DNA of 28,518 nucleotides, taken from Rhizoclosmatium globosum. Lineage: Eukaryota > Chytridiomycota > Chytridiomycetes > Chytridiales > Chytriomycetaceae. The notes below the pieces were generated by a model, which ran no database searches, had not been told where the DNA came from, and was given only the letters and a program-made list of their open reading frames with translations. Made by a program: the position numbers and the translations under genes. Position 1 is the stretch's first letter; every line of letters starts with the position of its first letter. Shown here piece after piece: positions 9,469-19,090 of the stretch. Where the stretch lies: the NCBI GenBank assembly GCA_002104985.1, contig MCGO01000350.1:1-28518 (forward strand), read 5' to 3'.

Positions 9469-10755
9469 TTATTTTCGAATACGTTCCTGAATCCACTGAT
9501 CCCTCCATTTTCGTTCAGCTATGTCCCTCATCATGTCGTTTTGGCCAACTACGTAAATTCTTGGAAGCGTGTAAGGTTTGAGATCCTCTTCATTCTCTAA
9601 TGTGCTTGAAATATTATCCGGAAGCGTCAGTGGTGATGGAATTTTTGCATGTGAATGTGATTGATTGTTTGGGTTTGAGTTGCTTGATTTTGATGGATCA
9701 GCTGTGTCATCAGTGACCTCATGCTGAGCACCTGAGGGTCCAACGCTGTTTGGTGGTGGTGATTTTCGTTTAGGATCAGCTCTTTGCGGTTGTGGTTTTG
9801 TGATGACATTAGGGGTTTCGGTTGGAATATGCTCTTCCTCTTTGGGCTTTGGGATGAAAGCGAAAACTAAATTGTATTTGAAGTAAATGTGGAATGACAG
9901 TGCGATAGCTATCATTGCTATTGATATTATGGTTGCGATTGTTATTCGAAGCCCACTGTCACTGACGGAGCTATTATCAAGGACAATCACGCTTTCCGAA
10001 CCAGTGACAGTGGGCAAAATATTGGTTGATGTTCGCAATTCTGACTTAATTTCGCTTGTACTGCCCTCAGTCTTTGTTGGTGCGTCAGTTTTTTCGAAGT
10101 TTGCAGTAGATTCAGATGATCCTGAAGACTCTGACAGAAATGACTGAAAAATGTCACTCTGTAAGATTGTAGATTGTGGAACACTGCTATTTGTTACAGA
10201 GGCAGTCATTGTGGCTTCGATTGATGAAGGTTCATTTGAAGATACAGACGAGGAAGACGGAAATATGGTGTATGCTGTTGACGCGAATGGAGATTCGAAA
10301 ATCGATTGAACAGTCGGACTATCTGAAGTTATGATGCTCGAAATAACATTGGACGGGATGACAAAGTCAGGAGGAGGACCATCAGGGACCTGATAAATGT
10401 TAAGTAACCAAGCAAAGTCCAATACATTACTTACAGGTCCAGGAACGCAATATGGCATCATGAACGGACTATTATCAAAGTATGCACAGTCGTAATTATC
10501 GTCTCCTGTGCAGTGCCCTATTAACAACACTTCTCCTCCCCAACACGCCACGATCGAGTTGAGATTTGCTATGATGTCATAGCTACATGCATAGGCTCCT
10601 TCCAAGTTGCAAGTATCCCCCACATATTGAGATATTCTATGTGGTTGAAGTTGTCAGAACATCATATGTCCAATATCTTTCAATACTCATTGAACTCACG
10701 GTGGTGTATATCCTTTGACTATATGCGTAAAAATAAGTGTTGTTAGAAGGAGCAT
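9469..10755 (-). CDS. single-pass surface protein with Cys-rich module and cytosolic tail
   Basis: Three exons on the minus strand (10755-10700, 10636-10435, 10389-9469) encode 392 residues. The N-terminus MLLLTTLIFTHIVKG is a signal peptide. It is followed by T-P-P, an intron, and one copy of the six-Cys module (YVGDTCNLEGAYACSYD ... FMMPYC). A Ser/Thr-rich region of about 130 residues comes next, then a transmembrane helix (ITIATIISIAMIAIALSF). The cytosolic tail of about 140 residues has basic and proline-rich parts and ends RDQWIQERIRK. Signal, Cys domain, Ser/Thr stalk, one helix and a tail is the layout of yeast Wsc- and Mid2-type cell-wall stress sensors, although the Cys module itself is not recognisably WSC. 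Intron 2 (10434-10390) is 45 nt with no in-frame stop, so its retention would keep the frame. Confidence 0.78.
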
Positions 10756-11069
10756 TCTGGATTATTGCTTGGTTCAGTCTGATTGGCCTTCAACTAAACC
10801 ATTGGAAGTAAAAGTGAAATAATAGATATTTCATAAGCTCAATTTTAACACGCGATTTGTGTCTCTTTAATTAAGCTATAGTTTACAGTTTTTGTGAACA
10901 TGTCTGGATCATTGGATGTAGTCAAGAACTATGCGGCTTTAAAACCTAGTGTTACGAATAAATCAAGTAGATCATATCAACTAAAGAGAACCACGAAGCA
11001 CACTTTGCAGTTGGTTAGTAGTAGGTGTGTGTTGGTGTCAGAAAGGAAGCAATCACCTGAAAAATCACA
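10756..11069. promoter_or_regulatory. divergent promoter region, surface gene / eL14
   Basis: About 310 bp separates the minus-strand surface-protein start from the proposed plus-strand eL14 start, so it should hold both promoters. CCAAT-like sequence occurs on the minus strand just upstream of the surface gene (near 10795-10805). No TATA element or other motif is clear enough to claim. Confidence 0.4.
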
Positions 11070-12171
11070 ATGGTACCCGACCAACCACCATGTCCCATCC
11101 CCATCCACCACCAACTCATCAGACATCCGACACTCTCAAATACGCATCCGAAGACATCAGGGACGCATATTGATCTTGGAGGAGGGTCGTTCGATGGCAG
11201 ATTGGGCGTGCGAGGGAGAGATGCCATGTCGCAATCGAAGTGTGGGCATCTTCTTCAGCGGCAGCTTTCAGTGGCAGCCTTGTGAACAGTCGAATTCGAA
11301 CTATTGGAAGTTGGAAGATTGGCTCGTGTTGTTGAAGGGGAGGAGAGGATCGGTGGAAGGAGAAGCTGTGAGAGGCAACAGTCAGCGAAACAACCAACTC
11401 AGCGAACTTGGTTTCATCAAACACACTATGTACTCGAAAGAGTCGCTGCTACTGGATACTCTTCCTCCAAACTACGCACTCTCAAACTGCGCTGGAACCC
11501 GTGCCTAACCTCTGCCCCCTTTTTCAGGTCTACAACCGTTTCATTGAAGTTGGCCGTGTCGTTCTCGTCAACTACGGACCAGATGCCGGAAAGATCGCCG
11601 TCATCGTTGACATTGTCGACCACGCTCGTGTGCGTATTTCACCCATCTACTCAATCCATTATCCCATCCCTTGACTCCAACTTGCGAAGTTCCTTCTGAA
11701 CTGCATTTCGGCGCATTGAACTATCCTGGAATCTGTCTTCTGTTCGAATGAATGTCGCTCACAATTCGTATGACACTGGACGCACTTCTTCTCCTTTCCA
11801 ATCAGCAAAAACCCACAATTTCAAACTGCTTTACTGATTCCCAACTATTTTAGGTCCTCGTCGACGGACCAACCACTGGTGTTGAGCGTCAGGTTCTCAA
11901 CTACAAGCGCTTCAACTTGACCGACATTGTCGTCAAGGTCCCACGCGCTGCCGGAACCCACGCCATCACCAAGGCTCTCGAGAAGGCTGACATTGTCTCT
12001 CTCTGGGCCAAGACCTCCTGGGCCAAGAAGTTGGCTGTCCGCAAGGTCAGAGAGAACTTGTCCGACTTTGACAGATTCAAGGTTATGATTGCCAAGAAGC
12101 AGAAGAGAGCCATCATTGGAAAGCAGTTCGCCAAGCTCCGTCGTGCTGCCTTGAAGGCCAACCAGCTCTAA
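11070..12171 (+). CDS. RPL14: 60S ribosomal protein eL14
   Basis: Exon 2 (11528-11629) and exon 3 (11854-12171) are clear and encode [20 protein letters not shown] and the remainder. The latter includes [16 protein letters not shown] and [17 protein letters not shown], both diagnostic of eL14. The product is about 140 residues, the family's usual length in fungi. It is a structural protein of the large ribosomal subunit. Exon 2 begins at Val2 of the usual M-V-x-x-R-F start, so exon 1 is expected to be just ATG before a GT. The only ATG-GT seen upstream is at 11070 (cacaATGG context), implying a 455-bp first intron with a weak GTACCC donor; that start is tentative. Intron 2 is 224 bp. Third positions are strongly C-biased, as in highly expressed genes. 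Confidence 0.85.
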
Positions 12172-12278
12172 GCAAAGAAAAATCTGTTCGATAGAAATTC
12201 GCCTGTAATTTTTTGAATAGCATTTCTTTTTTGTGAAGTTGTTGGGGGGTGCGAAAGGGTTTGATTATAATCCAAATC

Positions 12279-12291
12279 AATAAACTTTATT
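12279..12291. terminator. bidirectional poly(A) signal between convergent genes
   Basis: The sequence aataaactttatt is a perfect inverted repeat around one base. AATAAA reads on the plus strand (12279-12284, 108 bp after the eL14 stop), and AATAAA reads on the minus strand (12291-12286, 27 bp after the WD40-gene stop). It can serve both convergent transcripts. Confidence 0.7.
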
Positions 12292-12317
12292 TCCTGTCTC
12301 TTGTTTCTCTTCTTTGA

Positions 12318-15300
12318 TCATTGGTCGATCGTTACTTCTTTCGAATTGTCGCCCTCTTTTTTGGAACTGCGATTCTGAGTTTTCGGCGATGCTTTCGATC
12401 GTTCATGTCCATGATGATTGTGATGATGATGCGACACGTGAGTATGATTATGGCCGTGACCATGGGTGTGCCCATGATGATGATGGTCATGATCAACAAC
12501 ATCATCCACATCATCAGGTTCAGTCAAATCTACCATAAAATATTTCCTTCCAACAGTGAAATATGTGGCGCGTCCATCAGCAATCGGTTGCCCTATAGAA
12601 TTGTAAATTGGCCCAGTATTCTTGGGGCCTTTACGAATATACTCCAATTCCTGACTCAAAGTCACACCACCATCAACATTCGGATTGATATAATCGATCG
12701 CGTCAGGCGCATCGTAGAATGACGGTAACCGCCACGATGAGTTTGATTTCGTGGAAGATTTTTTGGGTTGAGGTGACATGAGAATAGGAAGCTTTGGAGA
12801 TTGGGACTCTACTTTGCGTTGGATTCGTGGAGGTGCAAGTGGAGGAAGTGTGACTTGGTTATGATGTGCTTGAAGTGCTGCGTGACCGTCGTTGTATCCA
12901 AATGGGTTTAGTTGAATGTGCTCCACTGGCATTGACCTGTTGATTGCATTGAAATGATTGGCGAGCATTGTTGTTCCGAGGCTATGGTCGTGGCGATGCA
13001 TACAGGGAAGGGTAGCTGTATAGAGTTAGTAGGTTGAATATAAGATGTATGGAACTCAACTGTCTAATGTTTCTCTCGATGGATGGCATTTACTGACGTG
13101 AGTGGGTCCTGTAAACCCCTTGAAAGCTTTTGTGGGCTTCTTAATCAGCGCCATTTCAGCTGCCAATTTCGCAGCAGCCTTTTCAGCTTCTTTGGCGGCA
13201 ATCTTGTCCTTGAGCATTTGAGCCCTTGCAATTCTCTCTGCCTCTTTTAATCGCATATATTCAGCCATAGCTTCCAGCTTCTCGCGCTCCTTTTGTTGCT
13301 CCTCAGCTATCCTAGCTTCTCTGGCAATCTTTTCAAGATACTCCTTCTGTTCGCGTTTCATTTTCCTGTCTAGACTTATGGAATACATGTTCATGACACC
13401 AATGAAATCCAGAATAGTTGGAGTTTGTAGTGCGATTAAAGCGTTTCTGGTTAGTCCGATTTGTGTTGGGTTTGCTGGTGCCATTTTGTACAGTATATCC
13501 TGTATAGAGTACGGATTAAAATCATAAAGATGAAATAAATTGACATACGATTGAGTTGGCGCTTTTGGGTCTTTTAGATTCGGTTTGAGGCAATTTTGAA
13601 GGTGAAGCACTGATGTCAACCGAAACTCGTTTGCCTCCCTTATTACCAGCCACCAGTAAATCTTTTGTTATCGAATTCTTCTTCCCTCCTTTTTTACCGC
13701 CAAGAGCAGCAGCTTTTGTAGCTATTGCTGCATTCGAAGCTACCGGTTTGTTGGGAACACCACGATCCTTTTCTCTCTGAGCCACCATCTCTTTATCCTC
13801 CTTTGCTTTTTCCTCGATACTTTGCTTGTTCTTGTCCAACATGCCGCTTTCATTCAGTTCCAACAGTTTACCAAGAGTTTCATCGTCTTTCGCTGTTCGA
13901 ATGAGAAATTTTCGGAACCCTTTGCGGAGGAATGTCATTATTTGATTCTAAGGTAAATCGTGAGTATGATATTGGTACCATTGGTTGAAACATACTCTTA
14001 ACTCCATCGTATAATTTGGTCCCGACGATGGTCCTGTAGACGGGGATCTTGGTGGAAGACCTGTTAGTTGCATCGAAGAACCGTGTGGAGAAGGTTGTGG
14101 AGAAAGATTCCTTTGCAGAAATGGCGGCGTTCCCTTGTTTGGAGGAGTCGTCAAAGTTGATGCCCCAGCAAGTAAAAGTTGTTTCGCCGTTGGAGCGCCT
14201 TTTTTGGCTTTGTTGAATGCTACTGCTTCTGTGAGCAAAGAGGGTTCCAGGTCTTTCGCGAGATCTTTCAACTTTTGGAGAAAGAGGTCGTGATATTCTT
14301 CGTACCATCCAATATTAAATAATTCTGCAAGGGCGAGATTTTTTATGGTTTCGATTGGTGAGTAGAGCTGCATGAGGAGGGTTGGTAGCAGCTCAAGTTG
14401 ACCCAACCCAAGTTTTGGTAAGTAAGAGATGATACGCTCTCGTAACTGTAAATATGAATTAATTTGTAATTCATAGCTGCTTTCGGTCTTACTCGTTTTT
14501 CATCTTCATCCAGATCAAAGAACGGGTTGATTTGGAGGTACCTACAAAGAGCTCGAATAATCATTGTCGTATCCTTATTTCCCATTTCTTGATAAATCCA
14601 AGTCATATAATCAAACATTTCCGTCTTTTTCTTGACCGACTGCTCTTTTTTAAAGAGTTCGAGTATGATACCAATCATTACATCTGCCGTCGGCTCGATT
14701 TTAAGTACTCGCAATTCATCCTCCTTCTTTTCCTTTTTGATGTACATGCTTTGTGCTTTTTCAATCTTTGGGTAAAAGATTTCGTCCTCGGGGAACCAAG
14801 AGTATTGCAACAGTTGTTCGATAATTTTCGGATATTTTTGAGGTTGTTGCGGAGCTACGAATGTGACAGGTCTGCTTTGGAGTGTTTTGCCTCTGGACGG
14901 TGCTTTTTCATGAACAGGTTCTTCAGGTGGCTTTTCGGGCTCGGCTGCGCCAGCTGCTTCACGGGCTTTCCTTTCTGCTTCAGCTTTCTCTTCAGCTAGT
15001 CTCTCATCTTCTTGCTTCTTTTTCAGCATTTCTTGGATCTTTGCTTTGAATTCCTCCTTCTTCTTGTCTTGATCGGATGTTTCCGCGATTTCGACTTTCT
15101 TTTCTTTCTTTTTTAGAATGATTTGACGGACTAGGTCTGCGAAGGGAAGCTTTTCGGGGAGTTGTGGATGTAAGTCTCTCCATTGTTGAATTGTGTCAGT
15201 GAGAACGGAGTTGGGAAGGGCACCGTCTGGAGCTACAAAGATTTTGAGGGAAGGTTTCTGAATTTCTTCTGGCTTTTGTTGAGGCTCCTCGCCAGCCACT

Positions 15301-18300
15301 GTTGTGGTAGTCTCTGGCTCGGTTGATACAGGGTTTTCAGGTTCTTGTATCACTTGTTCCTCAATCATAGCCTCAACCGCAAGCTATGATATGTCAGTAA
15401 CAGATTTCAAGCCAATTAAATGTTATATACCTCCAAATCAGCTGGCTCCGGTGAGCTTGGCAGAAGTTCCGCCAAAAAGTCCATATGAAAGTCATCATCG
15501 AATGGTTTCACAACTTCAAATTCATCTACTCCAACAGTTTTTGGTTGGTCAATAGACTCATTCGAGTTTCCGACAATTTTTGGAATTGCAGTTGGGTCAT
15601 CATCAAAGTATTTCGGTGGAACATATTCTTCGTCTTCTTCGTCGTCACTATCCTTCAAAAATGCCTTCTTTTCTTCGGGGGCCATTTCATAGAACGATCC
15701 AGTCTGCCATCGAGATTTTCGAAGATATGATGGCTCAATGTCCAGTATCTCCTTATATCGCTGGAACTTTTCAAACTCCTCATGCAGAATATTATCCTAA
15801 ACCTTCATGAGTCACCAAAGAATGAACAGTAGCACATACTCTCTTTTCAATTTCCAAATTCTCCAGCTCAATCCGCCTTTTTGCACTATCAACAATTTTC
15901 CTCCTACGTTCAGTTATAACAGCAAGTTTATCCATCAACGCCTGATACGCCTGCTCCTGCTCCTTCTGCGCCTCCTTCCTCCGATGCGCACTTAACCTCA
16001 ACCTTGTCTTGATCTTCGCTTCCGAATACGAATCAATCGCGAAATTCATGGTCATGAAATGCATTTTCGATTCGGATTGTGGGTTGGATCCCTCCAACCA
16101 TGAAAAGTCGATGCCATCCAAGTCGTTTGCACTGTCTTTGCAGGGTACGTGAGACGCGGCGAAGTTGAGTTTGAAGTTGAAGTCTTCGTCGAAGGAGATT
16201 GGGTCTTCTATTGCGGAAGTTGTGTCGTCTAAGTTGTCCGCTAGCTTTACGTATTTAGGAGGGAGGTAGAGCGCATAGTTTATGATATCGATGCGGTTTT
16301 CAATGTCGATTAAGATGTCGCCTTTAGGGTTTGCGATGCATATTGATTCGATTGGATCGTGAAATTGAATTTCGCTGGAATAGTGTAAGCTGAGATACAG
16401 ACTCGTGTAATCTCACCGAACAAGGTTATTTTGGAGATCCCACACTTTGATTGTCGCGTCGTGACTTGATGTTAGGAATAAACCAAGCTTCTTAATGCAG
16501 CAGATGGAAGAAATCGATTCTGAGTGGTCGTCACTACGACTATGATTCGGTAACGGCTTCCAAGCTATACTTGAAATGGTCAGATGTGTCAAAGTTATAT
16601 AGAAGGAGGATGACTCAACTCCCTTCCTCAAGGTCAAACGAAAACATATGCACAGTTGAATCCTCATAAGTCACGCATATATGGTTCAATCCGATACATA
16701 TATCCTTAGGCACATGCTCTGTTTCAATCGCCACCTTAACCTCAAACATATTCGCAGCCCCAGGATTAAAATGCGTAACATTGATCACATTATCGTCACC
16801 CGCCGTCACAAGAATATCCTGCTCCATATCATTCGCAATACACGTCACATTCCCAAAATGGATCTGTTGCCGATGAACAACATCACCCACCAAATTATAA
16901 ATCAATATTTGCCCGTTTTTGGTTCCACTCATGAGTACGCTGTAGGGTACAAGTGGGGATTTGTTTTCTTTCCCGTTGGTTCTTTTGCTGATGACAGATT
17001 TCCTTCGCATATCGGGGACGACTGTGTTGCTTTGTTTGAATCCTTCCACGATGCAGAGACAGCTGATGTCTTCTCCGTCGCTATCTGGGCGCCAGATGTC
17101 GAGAACTACGCATGGGTTTACTGTTGTGCCTATGATCCAGATTTCGCCGTTCTCGATGAGAAGGAACATTTTGTCTGTTGGTGCGTTTAGTGTTTTGGAT
17201 AGACTGTGGGTATTATAGAGGACTCAACTTGCTTTTGCGGCATAAATCACGTCTACTACTCTGTCCATTTCAAATAAGGGGAGACACGTTGTAATTACTT
17301 TTCCGGATATTGGACTGATTAATCGAATGACTTCATCCTCGGACCTTGCTAGAATACGTGATGGAGTTCCCATCGATTCAATATTTCTGATTTTAAGAGG
17401 ACGTGCATTTATGCTACAGAACTGAGTGTTGATGTGATTCAGACTCCAGGCCATAACTGAATCAGTACACATAAGGCACATGCTATTTTCATCCATAATA
17501 TGCATATCAAGAGGCTTATCCTGCAGCTGAAGACTACCAAGCCATCAGTATGCTTCCAAACCTAAATACTCAAACACATACCAATAAACCTCCTTAAAAG
17601 TCCTCAAATTATACATCCGCACCGTCTTGTCCATCGCTGACGCGACAACAACAGGTCCATATGGATACACCGCCACAGCCGTCACAGGCTTATACTGACT
17701 CTGAAACTCATGAACAAGCACATTCGCGCTATTCAACACCTTCACAGACCCGTCTTTACACCCTACAACCGTGAACCCATACGGATGGTACGTTACGAGA
17801 CACGTCACCTGGCGCGATGATATGGAGAGCCAGGAGTCGAGTTCCATAAGTGTTGTGGAATCGTAGACGAGGACTTTTGAGGAGACGAGGATGTGGATGT
17901 ATGTTGTGTGGGTGTCGAATGTTGCGGAGGTTATCCATTCTGTTGGGGGGAGGGAGATTTCGGTTTGGGAGCGGAGGGTCATGTCGATTGTGAGTGTTCC
18001 TCTGGTTTTTGGGTGGTTAGGATGAGAGACGTGACGTCTTAGAGTACCTGAATACGATTGCTTTCATGGCCCAGGTTGTGATTACGTGTGAACTTATTGC
18101 GATTAGTTGGTGCAAGTGTGGGTTGTAGAGTAAACTGTGGAGAGTTAAATGAATGGAACGCAGAGAGATAATCAGAAGTCTTACAATTGTATGTGTTGAG
18201 TCGTTTTGTGGGTTTGTATAAGTTCGAAGTGAGGGTTATAGAACTATATTCGTGCAATGGGTAAGCATCAGTCAATAACCGAGCTAAAGGGCTTACTCGA

Positions 18301-18905
18301 ATAGCCTTTTCGTCGGAACAAGCAGCATAGACGCTATATCGCGGAATAAAACAAAGCTTTCCAATGCTCTTGCTGACTTTGGTTGAGTATCGAGGATGGT
18401 TTGGTAAACATTTCACAGAGTCCCAGCATTTGATTGCCTTATTGGTTTCAACAAGTACAAACGTGTAAGCTGTTTTCTTGTCTTTTGCTGCTGTTGTAGC
18501 AGGTGTTACAATGTCCGGGGGAAAGGGAAGAGGTGGCGGACGCGACGAAATTGGGTCATTGTTGCCATCTTCAAGAAGGACAGCAGAATCTTGCTTGGTT
18601 GATTTATGATGTTTTGAAGAAGTGACTTGATCCATATTATCCTCGAAGTGACAGTCTTCTCTGTGACGCGGCATCTTTTCGTGAACAACCATAGTAGAAA
18701 GCAAGTGTTTTGATCTTAGTCTGAACCGAAATTGAAAGCCTTGCTTGATTGTGAGTGGATAGGGGGCGGAACTTGTTGGTTGATCTTGTGTGTCTGGAAT
18801 CGGTCGAGATGATTTCTCTGGCGAGACTGCGCTCCGCACAATATTCCACAGCTCTTTTCCTGTTTTTTGGACGTGAGGCTCCTGTGGTGGTAAGACCTCC
18901 ATCAT
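12318..18905 (-). CDS. WDR87/WDR97-like WD40 flagellar-type protein
   Basis: Fourteen exons on the minus strand encode about 1975 residues without a break: 18905-18297, 18243-18185, 18134-18048, 18001-17582, 17533-17229, 17174-16620, 16564-16417, 16374-15840, 15796-15431, 15383-14493, 14445-13996, 13947-13549, 13499-13094, 13015-12318. Introns are 42-78 bp. Residues from about 150 to 800 form WD40 repeats (VGCKDGSVKVLN, ASAMDKTVRMYN, TSSHDATIKVWD). IRLISPISGKV and the stretch around GDILIDIENRIDIINYALYL with Y-L-P-P-K-Y resemble vertebrate WDR87/WDR97. The rest is charged coil and low-complexity sequence (KKKEKK, EKAEAERKAREAA, AAKEAEKAAAK). The tail is His-rich. Relatives are known or suspected cilium proteins, so an axonemal or flagellar role is inferred. 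Orthology to one human gene is not settled. Confidence 0.8.
12402..12497 (-). repeat. histidine-rich tract in the WD40 protein tail
   Basis: Codons for about residues 1917-1948 of the WD40 gene alternate CAT/CAC with Gly, Asn, Thr and Asp codons (for example HDHHHHGHTHGHGHNH). They give about 18 His in 31 residues. The tract resembles His-rich loops of zinc transporters and chaperones and could bind metal. Its simple-sequence DNA (ATG/CAT triplets) may also be length-unstable. Confidence 0.85.
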
Positions 18906-19090
18906 TGCCAGTCAGTTCAACGGAGATTTTCAACACCCCTCCATTAAAGATAAATAAAGAATAATTAAGGTAATAACAAAGAGGCCCTATTTATCATAGT
19001 TAATTTATGAAGTGAGAGAAAAGGAAGAGAGAAATCAGAACATCAATTTACTCGCCTTCAACTTGACACCAACAAACACCCCGCACTGGG
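18906..19090. promoter_or_regulatory. shared divergent promoter of the two cilium/centriole genes
   Basis: Only 185 bp separate the two start codons, so both promoters must lie here or extend into the genes. The region is A/T-rich in the middle (near 18950-19010) with no RFX-type X-box or TATA element that I can recognise. Confidence 0.5.

Noticed and set aside
10894..11508. 204-codon plus-strand open frame between the surface gene and eL14
   Set aside because: It overlaps the expected eL14 promoter and first intron, shows no domain, signal or biased codon use, and open frames also exist here on the other strand. It is probably chance.
12318..12722. Plus-strand open frame rich in Met/Ile opposite the WD40 gene's last exon
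   Set aside because: It is the antisense of the His-rich and neighbouring codons (CAT read as ATG), not an independent gene.
14532..14999. Phe/Leu-rich plus-strand frame that looks like a membrane protein
   Set aside because: It is the reverse reading of Lys/Glu-rich coil codons in the WD40 gene, a common artefact.
17175..17228. A 25-bp intron in the WD40 gene using the first CACAG acceptor
   Set aside because: It is too short and breaks the frame. The next acceptor (CCAACAG) gives a 54-bp intron with a CACTAAAC branch site and keeps frame.
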